NCBI GenBank assembly: GCA_009760855.2
Contig: WPIO01000012.1
Span: forward strand, 4,043,501-4,107,500
Direction: 5' to 3'
Length of the DNA: 64,000 nt
DNA from: Cristatella mucedo
Lineage: Eukaryota > Bryozoa > Phylactolaemata > Cristatellidae
Part shown: one piece after another, positions 46,405 through 59,149 of the stretch
Layout: every line of letters begins with the position of its first letter
Position numbering within the stretch: the first letter of the stretch is position 1
Translations under genes and position numbers: made by a program
Notes under the pieces: model-generated
What the model was told of the DNA's origin: nothing
The model's input: only the letters and a program-made list of their open reading frames with translations
Database searches by the model: none

Positions 46405-47140
46405 GAGTAGATGTGTAGCAGAGTTCCAGGGGTCAAAGGCTAGTTGCCGCCAAACCCAGCCATACTCCGGCCACACCCCATGCCTCTGAGCTAGGGTAAG
46501 AGAAGCGGCAGTCAGGTTAAGCCTCCTTATAAGAACGCATGCTCCAAAAACAACAGGGTAACTAGACAAGTCTACAGGGAGGGTCCTAAAAAAAGTACAC
46601 TCTAGGGGCGCAAGACGACTCAGCAAGCCGAACAAACGTGTTAGTTGGTCAGTCGGCTTCCACCATCACACCGGTGCCGGCCTCCATCCCAACAGTACAA
46701 GCATACACCCTACAAGACCCGGCTAGCTGAGTATTCTGGGATAGACGGAGCAGATGTCCACAACAGTCGAGAGCTTCCGCCGAAAAAAGCCAGCACAAGG
46801 GTAAGGGGTCACGAACATGCTTCACGGGGAAGGCTGAATATACAAGTCTCAACAACGAGCTAGCTATCCATCTCAGCTCGGGCGCTCGTGGGTTACTGGG
46901 GTACTCGTTCCCTTGCGTACGTGGCAGCATTGCCGGAGCACGCCTGCACGAATCCAGGTGCATAACTCGGCGAGACGGGGGGCCTCCAACCCCTCAACTT
47001 ACTCGGCCAACTTCTTCAACCCAAGAGCCGTGGTGACATCTCGTCACCACACAGCAGGCCATGCCCTTGGCCCGACCCAGGCCTAGCCGGTGACCCTTAC
47101 CCTCATTATAGTCGCCCGGTTCCAGCCAACCGAACCTGGG
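46405..47140 (-). mobile_element. Unclassified dispersed repeat 'X', copy 3
   Basis: Third copy. The minus-strand frame 46342-46635 keeps FRTLPVDLSSYPVVFGAC and NLTAASLTLAQRHG; a second frame (46649-46963, 104 codons) covers the adjoining part. The most G+C-rich and possibly the youngest of the three. Confidence 0.7.
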
Positions 47141-47454
47141 GTACATATGTATATCTGAAACCACCAAACCCGAGTTCTGATTTCATCAGTCATGTTTTCT
47201 GACCGGGTTGGTCTCGGGTTGAATTATTGTTCATGAATCACTTTGCTATAAAATGCACAGTTTTTCGAATGGGTCATCGTTGGAATGAGTGGCGATCATG
47301 TCCTCAGCAAGAACAATGCCTCTCACTGCAGTGATACACCGACATCTTTCAGGCTGTCTCAACTGGTTTATAGAGGAGTTTCCGGAGTTCCCGATGCAAT
47401 ATTTGTGTGTGACAGGCCGTTGTTGATTGCTTAACACATTAATATCCACGTTGG

Positions 47455-47665
47455 AAGCCCCATCAACATCCAGGTCAGCTGGTTTCTTGACAGTCTAGAG
47501 AATGTGGGTTTGGTTACAGACTTATCGGTTGCCATTTTCTAGATCTCATGATCACTAAGGATTTCTTCCGTATTTACCTTGTGGTGTGCTCGCTGACCCT
47601 CTCGGATCATTGTTCGGTCTCGTTTACTGTGCCTGCTCCCTTGTGCATACCGAGAAGCTGTTCCA
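47455..47665 (+). mobile_element. LINE endonuclease fragment
   Basis: Reads, with one frame break, a region like FLDSLENVGLVTD followed by LDLMITKD and LTLSDHCSVSFTV. This is the C-terminal part of an apurinic-type LINE endonuclease (family 1 equivalent: TLDQIFSYN…CLSDHMQISFNL, with the catalytic SDH). Not part of a longer element here. Confidence 0.65.
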
Positions 47666-47987
47666 GAGATGTAGCACACAAACAGTGGTTGAATCAAATT
47701 GTTATCCATTACAAGAGAGGTCGGCAAACTCTGGGCTTTAGGCCCGATCCAGAGTAGCTAGTAATGGGGTCTGGCCTTGCGGCCTACTAGTTATAGATCG
47801 ATGGACCACCCGTCTGAGTTTTTTCGGTTTTCGTCTCCTCAGCCGAGTATTAGACTTAGTGAATTCATGACCTGAAATGGCCCAGTAGACCAAAATCTCT
47901 GTCGACCTCTGCACTACACCAACTGATCGTCGAAGCTTAACCTCTGGATTAATTTAGCTATTTATTAAACTTCGGCATATCGTTTAG

Positions 47988-48209
47988 ATCAGGAAAGCAC
48001 AATTTCACAGAATGGAAAAGGCGAAATCCAATGGCTTCGCAGAAAGATTCGAACTAGCAGTGCCAACACCACCAATGTTCAGCCACAACCTATCCAAGGT
48101 TCTGCGACTACTTTACTGCGACGTTATGTTGCTCATAATGAAACAAGTTTTGGGAACTTTACTTAATGATGTTCCTTCACCTCAAAGTAAAGACCACCAA
48201 TGCATGAAG
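47988..48209 (+). CDS. UBR1/2-like E3 ligase, internal exon
   Basis: 74 codons in phase 0 from CATATCGTTTAG to AAG|GTAAAT. It reads IRKAQFHRMEKAKSNGFAER, then VPTPPMFSHNLSKVLRLLYC and DVMLLIMKQVLGTLL. It corresponds to UBR2 K.QNREDTALPPPVLPPFCPLF followed by LVNILQSDVMLCIMGTILQW: the basic segment, the Pro-rich linker and the D(V/I)M helix are all conserved. A CAG at 48010 looks like a better acceptor but would put the exon out of frame. Confidence 0.88.
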
Positions 48210-48312
48210 GTAAATGCTCTTGTCTCCCGGTTATGCCTCGTCAATTGCTCATTGAACCTGACGAAAAGCTCCATCACCCTTCGCAAAATTCTTACTTCGG
48301 TCGTATGTACAG

Positions 48313-48406
48313 GTTCTTCAACTCATTGTGATAGCACTTCACGAGGATAAAAGAAGGCTTACGGTTGGTGACGATTCTCTAGAGTTTATTTGCATAGCAT
48401 CCAGGG
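48313..48406 (+). CDS. UBR1/2-like E3 ligase, internal exon
   Basis: Entered in phase 0 after TCGTATGTACAG, left in phase 1 at GTACGT. It reads VLQLIVIALHEDKRRLTVGD and DSLEFICIAS. The UBR2 equivalent is VLHLIGMALQEEKQHLENV…VTFTF. Near-identical spacing and the (E/D)(E/D)K motif make this secure. The upstream intron is only 103 nt. Confidence 0.88.
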
Positions 48407-48491
48407 GTACGTATATGTTGTATGGATTCTTATCCTGTTTATTCTTTCTACTATCACAATTTGTAATAAATTGTGATATAATGGTTTTTAG

Positions 48492-48718
48492 GAGGCACTA
48501 AAAGTCTATTGCATCTGCTGAATGAGATTGCTGGGTCGCAATCTATTAAAGATGAACTTACACGTGAGCTATTACTGTGGGTAATCCGCTATATAGCGGC
48601 AATTGAAAACATGAAGATGACTGGCACATATAAAGAGCCAACTTCATGGTCGTTCATAGAAGAGGCTCAAAAGAAAATAAAAACTTTGGAAGTTTCTGCA
48701 GACGACTCAAAAAAGCGG
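48492..48718 (+). CDS. UBR1/2-like E3 ligase, internal exon
   Basis: Entered in phase 1 (G plus GA makes Gly) and left in phase 0 at CGG|GTGAGA. It reads GGTKSLLHLLNEIAGSQSIK, then ELTRELLLWVIRYIAAIENM. It matches UBR2 SILAMLETLQNAPYLEVHKDMIRWILKTFNAVKKM, with the Trp and the surrounding hydrophobic pattern conserved. The following basic helix and RING finger should come next; the only candidate in the window is at about 58108-58361. Confidence 0.88.
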
Positions 48719-48975
48719 GTGAGACCATTCAAGACTTAATTTTGTTATAATACAATTGCATATGTAGTTGTAATACCTAAGGTTAGGCCAACGACCATGC
48801 TTACTTACAAGGTCAATGGAATATGTCAGACCTTTCGTTGAGTGTGCTAAATTAAGTAGTTTGTCAACTTTCTACATGGGTTTGAGGATTTAAAGTATGT
48901 GTTTGTCAATTTTTCAGCAAACATTTAGGATTAGCTATTATGAAACGTAAGAATCTGAGATACTACAAAAATAAT

Positions 48976-49200
<225 letters not shown>

Positions 49201-49303
49201 ACGAAAGAAATAGATGCTTAAGATTCCTCAGAATTAAGAACTGAACCATTAAGATCCCTTTCGAATGGTCCAGACCTATTGAATGGAACTGCATCTATAT
49301 GTG

Positions 49304-49355
49304 TGCCAACCTCTAAGAAATATATATATATATATATATTTCTACGAGGTTGGCA
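49304..49355. repeat. Palindrome with TA core
   Basis: tgccaacctc … gaggttggca arms enclosing a mirrored aagaaata(TA)n tatttct core; likely to form a hairpin or a MITE footprint. Confidence 0.9.
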
Positions 49356-49399
49356 TTTCCACAATTCTTTTTATTTGCCGTTAAAAACTGCTATAATGT

Positions 49400-52300
49400 T
49401 TATCCCTACCTAAAAATATTGACAAGTAGATCATAATATTTACAAAACTTATTAATGAGTTGTCTGTGCTCTCAGTGATTGGGTATGCATATACAAAATC
49501 TTACTGAATTAGCCAAAAATGTTCGATTTCTAATTAACTTGAGCTAAAGAGTTTACATTTTTGTCCATTTTCCACTTACACTCTCCGCTGAACTGGTTTA
49601 CAATGTTAATAGTAACCGTTTCCATAGCATCCGAAAAGTTCCATAAATCAGCATGACAAACAGCCAACTACTGCATGCTTAGTTTTTGAAATACATGCAC
49701 ATTTTCAGTCTGATTACAATTTATAGCCCCAAAACATAAAAACTGTGCACCCTACTAGGGTACTGATTATAGCTATACTAACTAATACATAACATTAAAT
49801 TGTTATAATGTGCAGAAAGTATAATTAATTATTTTAGAACTGAGATTATGTATATGACATTAAATGAGAAAGGCATCACTCTCAAGGAGCTAGAAATTCC
49901 CTTGTTATATAAAAGCAGTGATTTTTGCAATACATTAGCTAAGAATTACATTTAAAGCCATCAAAGGTTATCAAAGCCCTTCAGCAATGAAAAAACAGCT
50001 TAACTTAGAAATTAAATAATTGACATTACGGCAATAATGTTTAACAGCTGTCTATGCCCATTATTATTATACGTTTCCCTGACGAACTAAAATAGCAATA
50101 ACCTAGCCTGGAGACCATGAACACAAAATCCAAATACAACTTTATTTTAAGTATTTCTGGAGCTGCCGAAGATGGTAATAATATTCAAAGTAAATTGAGA
50201 TGGAAATACCACAGTTTCACCTGTTAAAGATTAAATGCATTTTCAATCAGCCGTATGATTATGCGTTATTGAAAAACGTTCATTTCAATTTGATTTTTTT
50301 TAGTTTAAAAAAGCTTGAACAACCGCTTCAAGTTATTTAAAGTATGACACGGTTTTTATCAGTTGAGGCAGCCTATTCCAAGTGTTTAAATTGAAAACAT
50401 AGCTACAAACACGGTAAGATAAAAATGATAGATTATTTAAATGGCCTGAGTAACTTTTTTATCAGTTTCATTTTAATTTACAACTTCAAAAGACGAATAA
50501 GGACTATTCTAACACTCTTCAGGCGATGATCTTCAGGTGAATTATGCCTTTAGTTGAATTTCAGGTGATTTAACGTTTCTGATTTGAACCGAACAAGGGC
50601 ATCATGCACTAGACAGCCAATAGTTCAAGCTGAGAAAGAGAAGTACAACTCATTTTTTTGTTAGGACACATGGTGTGATTGGTTATATGGAGGTTTAGAG
50701 TTCAATTTTGAGATGGCACATCCGGCCACACCGAACCTTTTCCTGAAGCATAGTTTTTTAGTGCCAGCTATTAGTGAAAATCCTTTCAAGGCTTGAATAA
50801 TTTGTTTTGCCAGTAAAGACTACAAATGGCTGGTATGGATGTAGTACAGGCATTGTTTTTTATTATGTTTAATGTTTGTAGCGACAATGAATGCAAAATT
50901 CATGGAAAATATCTTTAATAAGGTCCGAAGTTGCGCTGACAATTAATATTTGAATGGTACTTGATTGAATTATACGTATGAGCTTTTCTTTAATTTAGGA
51001 ATATTGAAAATTGGTTGACTAGGCTGCAAATATTTCTGGTGAACGCATTAAGTTGGTTTTGAAACGGTACGAAGATAGTCTACCCTCTACAATATTTGTT
51101 CTTACACGGATTCCCTAGGAATGTTCACATAACACTATATGATTGGAAGCATGTTTACCTGTTGGGTTTTTCTCACCTTCGCTGATAGCATATAGGTTAT
51201 CAGCCAAGTCTGGATTCACATCATATATTACTTTTACATTAAAGACATTTAGACAATTTATCTGCAACACGGCTTTTGAAGTTGTGAACCTCGTCCAACT
51301 TCACGTTCTACGTGAATACAACTTAACTGTATTTGTGAGTCGTTCTAACGATCTGATGCAGGCAGTTGGAACATATTGAAGTTACTGGCAACATGAGTCA
51401 GCCGTGAGCACTCTATCAATAACATAGCTACAACTTTGAGTGACATGATGTAAGCTTCTAGGCAAAACTAAAGTTCCAAAAATAGCAAAAAATGAGATGC
51501 TTCTACTGCAGCAAGTCTGTGTCAACAAGAATTTCAAATTCTTCTGAAATTATTATTGACCTATCCCTCAGTAGTATTTGAGTGAAACTGCTTCAAATCT
51601 GCTGTGAAGAAGCCAGAAACCAATAAGCACCAACCCTTAATGTGAGAAGCATTGTCTTTAATAAGGAATTGCTGACAGCTGATTTTATGGCTTGGGCCAA
51701 CACTTAAGGTGCTATTGGCAAAAGTTTCAAAATAACATAAGAAATTGCTACCCACACAGTCGTATTGCATGGATATACAAGATCCAAATCTGTACTATAT
51801 TGAGTCAAATACTCAGCTAACAGTGCATCCCATCATCTATGTCTCGGTCAGCAAGTATGCATCTAGCTGGTCTTGGACAGTGCGATTGAACGAGGGATGA
51901 CAATGCTCGTTATTAAGTGGACATCAAGTCGGCCCAATCTAAGAGGCTGCCAGATGCAACTAGTAGGGCTGCCGTAATACGATGAGTGGTTGCCGGATGA
52001 CTGCTACATCAGCTCCGTGTAATTATTTACTTTTCACAATATAATTCTATCTAGCGAAGCAACAATACATGTTTGACCCGCCTAACTGGCATCCATGCTA
52101 GGCAGCGTGTAGCCAGGACTGCAGTAACAACCTACCACTAAAAATTTGATAAGCTTCCCTCAAAGCTTATGCAAAGTGCTCCGACATGAATTAAATTCAT
52201 TGAGGGAAACACACACGCTCGTTATTTTTTATCGAGATTTTTGGTAATTACAAAATTGTGTAACTCGTGAAACTTTGAATGCCTTCTTGTTACTGCAACA

Positions 52301-53530
52301 TGTTTCGCTTGCTATTCAGACCGTACATAAATACATAATAAAAAATGACTGACAGAAATAGCTCAAACAAAAGCTTTTCTGTAAATGGTCATTACAATAT
52401 AATACCGATTTTTAACTTATTGCCAAGTGTTTTATTACTGATTAAGACGACTATAGATTTTGTGTAAAAATATATCTACAATCACATTTTGAGACAGGCT
52501 AGTTAACCAGAGTGTATTTTCATGCCATCGATTTCTTGACGACGTTCGTCGGCTAAATAGATGTTATTATTTTAAGGAATAAATGAATTCAAATAGAATA
52601 TGCGAAATTTGTAATGGATTGTTCGTATTATTGGATATTTCAGAGAGCAATGTTAAGTAAGCATATGCTTTTAAAGAGCAAAGGAGTTAATTCTAAACTA
52701 CTTGGGGCGACGTTTCAATTTGGTGAAACGTAAGTTGTCATTGCTTGTTGTGACTACAGTATGCTTATGCAATTTTGACTTAATGACATTTATTTTATCA
52801 ATTTTATATAATTTGCGTCAGTTCTATTACACTACTTGCGTTTCTATTGTCAAATATTATCACTGTTGTGACATTTCACTTGCTTTTTTAATGTTACTTG
52901 ATAAGTCAGAAAAGCAAATTTCGTTTTTCTCGAAATAAGGATATACTACTTTAATGCTAAATTGATAAATAAAGCGTCGTGCATATTATTTTTACAGGTG
53001 TAAATTTCATAAATCAAAACCTAATATTATCTGTAAAACCAAGTCATTTGGGTAAATTTATTACTGGCATGCGAAAGACACAGTAATTGGTAGATCCAAA
53101 AATACTTCACGAATGAATTTCCAACTTGAATATATTATTAATGCCTCTGTGGTTTCTTTCTGAGAGTTACAAGAGACTATCATCGAGATTCAGAGGCAAT
53201 TATCTGCATAGGAAACTTTGGTCAAATTTTTTCGCTAAAGTTTTGGTACTCTTCCTGTTAAATACTAAACAAAAACTAAGCAACCAATTAATAAATACAT
53301 TAAAAATAATAAGGCATACCAATAAATAAATAGGATAATAAAAAATGAAATAAAATCAATAAAGGAAATCATAAATTGAACATTAAATAGTGATTTTAAA
53401 ATTATATATACCGCCCTTTGAGGACTAAATCTCTTTTACGCTCACTATAGATATGCTATTCCGGAAGAAAGATAATGTTTTATTATATCGCTAAATGGCT
53501 GCTAGCTTACAAGGTTAGAGGCACAAGGCA
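49400..53530. other. Intron, nothing recognised
   Basis: More than 4 kb of AT-rich sequence with no recognisable exon, RNA gene or repeat. The short frames present (up to 78 codons) lack splice context or family features. Confidence 0.5.
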
Positions 53531-53721
53531 CAGTGTTATCAGTTAATATGCAGTTAATAGTAGCATGCACAATGTCAGCAGATCTAGCAAGTAAACCAAT
53601 AATAGCAAGGAAACAATAAATGCAACGATAAAATGGTACGTCGTATACGGAAACGATACAGCTAAGACATGTTTAAAGTTATTCTGATTGTTATTTGACC
53701 GTAGCGCGTAAGAAATTACGT

Positions 53722-56700
53722 GCCTATGGACATCTAAACGCTTATCGCTTCGGGCTGCTGGGTCTCCCACGCTGGCGGCTGCCTTAGCTTTGCCGGCGGC
53801 TAGTAACCAGCTTGTTAGTTATGATCGTCAGCAGCTGTTATCGCTTCGTCATCGCATATCAAATGCATTCCTAGATATTAATGTTGTTGCTAAGATTCAT
53901 GAACTATGCTTTAACAAAAGAAAAGCACCCGGTAGCCGCTGCAGTGGCTGGAACCAACAGCTCAGACGCCGCTCGTTGGGCTGAACCTGCAAGCTGAGTA
54001 CCAGCTCGTTCCATATTCCTAGCATTGTCTCGAACCGCTCAGCACGCTCCCCCACATGCGTCACTGTAAATTCCTCAAACTTAGTGGTCATCAAGCCTGT
54101 TGTAACCCCATCGGCCAGATTTAAAGCTTGCCGTTGGAATCCTCGCTCAATGTGCAATAAACCTCTAGCAATAAGCGACCTTATTTCTGAAAATGGTATC
54201 GATAAACTGTCCGACAATTAAAGACGCAACTCCATCTGGTTTCTCGTTCTTTCACACCCCTAGATCAATCAAAACTGGAGGTGGAGTTGCTATTGTCGTG
54301 CGCTCGAAATTCAACTTTAAGCCATTTGCAGTACCCTCGAAGCAGTCTTTTGAATCAATTGTCTTGGTCTCACCAGAAAACAAGCTACCGATAGTGGCAG
54401 TAGTCTATCGCCCACCAGGTACCAAATCCTCCTTTATCTCAGATTTCTCCGATCTCATTTCGATTCTGTGTGCAAGAAATCGATCCTTCCTCGTAATGGG
54501 TGATTTCAACGTTCACTTTGATAACTTATCTGACGCTTTCAGCACCGAATTTCGTGCATTGACTGACTCATTGTCTCTTGTGGCTCATGTGCATGGCCCT
54601 ACCCACATTAAGGGTCACACACTCGACCAGATTTTCTCATATAACTGCACTTTGTCATCACCAATTATTACCAAATCATGCTTATCTGACCACATGCAGA
54701 TCTCATTCAATCTACAGTGTGTGCCCACATCATCATCTAAAATAACCAGTGAATCGCGAAACCTCAAGACCCTTGACATCGATGCTGTCCGTGCGAGAAT
54801 ATCTGCTTCACCTCTGCTGCTCAATCCTCCCTCCGATTTGTCATCATTGGTAGATAGCTTCAACACGACACTAGCTGACTTGCTAGACGAGTTTGCCCCT
54901 CTGACAAAGCGCACTGTTCGCCCCCACCCAGACGGCCTATGGTTTACCACAGACATTAAACTAGCCAAGTCTACTAAACGAAAGCTTGAAAAAGCATGCA
55001 AAAGATCCGGACTAACTGTCCATCGACAGGCATATGAAGACTACTGCAGGTCGTACCAATCAATCCTAGCAAAGGCTAAGTCTAGTTTTTATAAAAACAT
55101 TGTTGAATCACAGATGCACAATCCAAAAATGCTGATATCGACAATAAACCATCTCCTCAACCGTTCCCAGATTAGCTCCTTACCTGATGATCCTAATGAT
55201 GATCTAGCCGATCGCTTCTCTCGATTCTTTGTGCAGAAGATAGACAAGATCAGGGAATCCATCCCTGTGATGACAAACTCCCCACTAGAATGCTGTTCCT
55301 CGGTTCCTGGCTGCACCTCAATGTCTGCATTTAAGCAGGTCACAAGTGATCTAGTCCTAAAGTTCGTATCTCAATCAAAAAAAAGACAACAAGTCCTCTG
55401 GACCCTATTCCCACTGTCCTGCTCCTACGTTGCATTGATCTGCTGCTGCCATGCATAACTAACATAATTAATATGTCATTAGCCTCAGGTCAGGTCCCAG
55501 CACCTTTCAAAAAAGCTGTAGTCATGCCACTTCTCAAGAAAACTACACTTGACCGAGAGAACTTGAGCAACTACCGCCCAGTTTCCCTTCTACCATTCCT
55601 ACCAAAGACACTGGAACGAGTCGTGGCGGACCAGCTGAACTCGTATATCGAAACCTCACACCTTGCTAGTAAGTTCCAGTCTGGCTTTAGAGCTAATCAC
55701 TCCACAGAGTCAGCATTGCTTCGGGTATACAACGACCTACTTAGGAATGCAGACATAGGTAGAGTATCTCTGCTTGTTTTGCTTGATCTTTCGGCAGCTT
55801 TTGATACCATCGATCACAAAGTTCTTCTAGAGCGCCTCTCATCTCGCCTGGGCATCACTGGCACTGCTCTGCAGTGGTTCAGGTCCTATCTCAGTGGGAG
55901 ACTCCAGAGTATTGACGTGAATGGACAAAGATCATGTGAAGTACCTCTGAAATATGGAGTACCTTAGGGCTCAGTGTTAGGTCCGGTTATTTTAACGGTT
56001 TATACTCTGCCTCTTGCTGATGTGATTGCCAAGCACAATCTAGGCTTTCACTTCTATGCAGATGACACTCAGTTGTACCTTTGCATTGATCTCTCCCGCC
56101 TTCGAGCACCTCAAATTCTCTAAACTCACTAGCTGCATGCATTGATGACATCCGCATATGGATGGCAGCAAATTTTCTAAAACTTAACGATGATAAAACT
56201 AACTTACTAGTTATGGGCAAACCCAGTGTGATCCAGAGATTGGAAAGGCTGACCCTCAAAATTGGCTCTGCCAGCATATCTCCAGTTGAATCAGCTGGAA
56301 ATCTAGGTGTCATATTCCAAAGAGACCTCTCGTTAGACGACCACATCAGCTCCACAGTCAAATCCGCCTATTTTCAGCTTCATAACACAGCTAAAATTCG
56401 GGCTTGTTTAGATAAAGATACCACGTCCAAGTTGGTCCATGCATTCGTGACATCCCATCTCGACTTCTGCAACGCACTGCTTACTGGCCTACCAGCATGT
56501 GCGATCAGGCGATTGCAGCTGGTGCAAAACTCTGCAGCTAGGCTTGTCTGTCGTGAGCGTCGCAGTTGCCACATTACTCCACTTCTCGCCGACCTGCACT
56601 GGCTGCCAGTCAAGCAACGGATTGACTTCAAGGTTTTGTCCTTCACTTTTAGGTCCCTTCATTCTATGGCTCCAGCCTATCTTTCAGATATACTACCCCA

Positions 56701-57345
56701 TCAGGCTAAGCATCGTACCACCAGCTTTTCGGAATCCAACAGTCTAGACACTGTTCATGCTGCCACTAACCACATTTGCATGCTGACCCAGTGCATGTAA
56801 CCCCTAACCATGTTATTCATTTTGTTTGTTTTTCAAGCATGATTTTACTTACTATTCTATTGCGTATCACTTTGCAGCAAATGTAAAGCGCCTAGAAAGA
56901 GATTAAGTTCTCTGAGGGCGCTTTATCAAGTGCAATATTATAGAAATACCTCATACAAACCTTAAATCCTTTGGAGACCGTGCATTTAGTTCATATGCTC
57001 CCAAAGCCTGGAACTCTCTCCCGACCTGCGTCAGAACATCCCCTGACCTGACCACATTTAAAAGGAACCTAAAGACACACCTATTTAGGGCAGCATTCAG
57101 TGGGTCCCTGTGATTCGTCCTTTATGTGCTTATGCATGCTGACACTGTGCATGCTGCCACTAACCACATTTGCATGCTGACCCTGTGCATGTCACCCCTA
57201 ACCATATTATTCATTTCGTTTGTTTTTTCAAGCATGATTTTACTTACCATTCAATTGCATTTCACTTTACAGCAAATGTAAAGCGCCTAGAGAGAGAGAT
57301 TAAGTTCTCTGAGGGCGCTTTATCAAGTGAATTATTATTATTATT
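53722..57345 (+). mobile_element. Near full-length LINE (family 1): endonuclease plus RT, inactivated
   Basis: Starts shortly before an N-terminal segment (VSYDRQQLLSLRHR, NKRKAPGSRCSGWNQQ). The endonuclease follows: LISENGID, then a frame break that removes the TETW-type catalytic segment, then GGGVAIVVRSK, YRPPGT, MGDFNVHFD and CLSDHMQISFNL. The linker leads into the RT (SNYRPVSLLPFLPKTLERVV, DLSAAFDTIDH, FYADDTQLYL). Inactivating changes: an A-run frameshift at about 55380, a TAG replacing Gln in GVPQGSV (55965-55967), a deletion near 56093, and a nested LINE tail at 56748-56940. Readable frames are 54193-55458, 55473-55967 and 56162-56800. A possible target duplication, ATTACGT, is at 53715-53721 and 57346-57352, but it is ambiguous beside the (ATT)n tail. 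Confidence 0.85.
56748..56940 (+). mobile_element. LINE 3' tail nested in the 54-kb LINE
   Basis: 193 bp nearly identical to 39912-40100, the 3' UTR of the 38-kb element, splitting the host LINE between 'aacagtctag' and 'tagaaatacc', with TAG on both sides. The host element continues with its own 3' coding end and a second complete 3' UTR. Confidence 0.9.
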
Positions 57346-57359
57346 ATTACGTTTTTAAT

Positions 57360-58100
57360 GCTATCAGTCAGGTACGCAATGACATAATTCAGAATTGAGT
57401 TACATGCTTTGATGGTATCTACACTAAAGGCATAGTCCTCAGAGGCTATTACCAGGTATACCTCCATGATTATAGTTAGAAATCCAGGTAATATTATGCC
57501 GAGCCTGGTAGGGGAGCAGTTGTAAGCCAGCCGGTGATGACTAGTTGGTCAGAATGACCTACAAATTACTGGCTCTAAGGGCAAATCACTCAGAAGCTTC
57601 ATTGGGAGCCAATACATGTCGGCCAGAAGTAATGCAACATGGCAGTTGCTATGCTCGTGACAAGCACAACTGCAAAGTTCTGAGCACAAACGTATGCTGC
57701 TACAAACAAGATGATACATTTTGTTAGTGTCTCTGTTAATATTACCGTAACTTCGGCCATGCTATATGGAAAAGCTAGGTAGACATGACAAATGAGCTGA
57801 TGTGATAATCTAGTGAACGGTTACTTTGGATGCTAGTATCTATTTTAGGCGAAGATGCTACACGAGAAATTTTGACTGAGCTTATTTTTAACGCTAAGCT
57901 TTCATATGTCAGTGACTCTTAGTTTTCCCATAACATGTAACTTCATTTATTTTAGTCTTTTTGCCAATAGAAAAAAATTCTGTCAAGTTGTCTGCCAACT
58001 TATTGAGTAGGAAGCTTTGAAAGCTACGACAGCATATGATGCTCAGCTCATCAAATCCTGAGAAATAAATATTGAATACTTGTAGATGTAACACTACATA
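57360..58100. other. Intron, nothing recognised
   Basis: No recognisable gene or repeat; small frames only. Confidence 0.5.
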
Positions 58101-58107
58101 ATGTTTC

Positions 58108-58361
58108 ATGGATTCATATTCTACATTGCCGCTATGGTTGGGTGGCGTGTTACGAAAAGATAAAGCGGCTTACGGTACCATTACGGAGTCAACACACTCC
58201 ATATCAAGCAAAACAGAGAAAGTAAAAAAGATCAGATCAGAAATTGAGGTAGTTATTCGCATTGAAGTAGAAGACAGGAAAACCGGGTTTGTCAGCATAG
58301 TACCCGAAGCTATGAATCAAGAGCTTCTGTCATACACTCTGGAAGTTGATTTCTGGGAAAG
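58108..58361 (+). CDS. Candidate UBR1/2-like exon: basic helix before the RING
   Basis: Open from an in-frame stop just upstream to AAAG|GTAATT. The segment SSKTEKVKKIRSEIEVVIRI and later NQELLSYTLEVD resemble, in order and spacing, the UBR2 segment KAERKRKAEIARLRREKIMA … ENKELFQQTLELD. That helix in N-recognins contacts the RAD6-type E2 just ahead of the RING. The problem is the 5' edge: I cannot find a pyrimidine-backed acceptor giving phase 0, so either a further small exon intervenes or the start lies inside (for example after GAG at 58189 or AAG at 58227). Alternatively it is an unrelated ORF. Confidence 0.4.
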
Positions 58362-58784
58362 GTAATTTATTGTGGACAGAAAATCAGGGAGCACCGGGAG
58401 CTTGAAAGTGGAGCACAAGTCCAGCTGAAGTAGCCAAGCTGTAACTCTATATCTGATTATCAACTGAAAGCCACCGAAGCTCTTCAGCCGAGGAAACACT
58501 TGGTCAAACCACTGATTTCTTACGTAGCTTTGCCAACAAAATATATTGCTAGCTTTAGTATCCATAGGGCGTTTTGGTAGCCCATTTGCAATATAGTTCC
58601 TAGACGGAAACACGGAACTGATTAAATGCTTAAAGCCCTCTTGGTAGACAAAATCAAAAAGAGATATGACGCTTGAATGGAAAAATTGAAAGTGAAAAAA
58701 GGCAATACAATGCAATGCAATAGTGGATTGGGCTATACATCTTTGGCAACGTCGTAACAGTCTTGTGATGCTTCTCAGCTATGA

Positions 58785-59100
58785 ACTTTCACTAGATGAC
58801 CACTTATGCTCCAAAGTAATGTCTTACTACTTTCAGCTACAAGTCCTTTCGAAAAATGAGACTCAGAAAAGGATACCACAGTCAGATAGTCCATAGAGTT
58901 GTGATATCACTCTCAGCCTTCCGTGGCTCACAGGTCCCATGTTCTGAAAGTACTGTACAGGGTGACGCTTGCATTTTGTGCTAAGCTGTGCAGCTGACTT
59001 GTCTGTCCTGAAAGGCTCGCCGAATCGCACAGTTCAGCAGTCCCGTTAGCAGCATATCACCTTAAATGATTTCGTCTCTATCTCTCTGTAGTTTCTTTCA
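58785..59100 (+). mobile_element. Degraded LINE RT relic
   Basis: LSLDDHLCSKVMSYYFQLQV-like reading at 58785-58850 matches LSLDDHISSTVKSAYFQLHN; the rest is heavily decayed. Confidence 0.65.
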
Positions 59101-59149
59101 GGTTTGTGCATTCTCAGGACTCCTGCATATTTATCTAGTAATGTTTCCT

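Noticed and set aside
48011-48209. Exon start at CAG 48010 with an apparent ATG start at 48012
   Set aside because: In phase 0 from the previous exon it would be out of frame; TAG at 47985-47987 gives the correct phase and UBR-like sequence.
54615-56361. Minus-strand ORFs of 84-128 codons
   Set aside because: Antisense shadows of the LINE endonuclease and RT.
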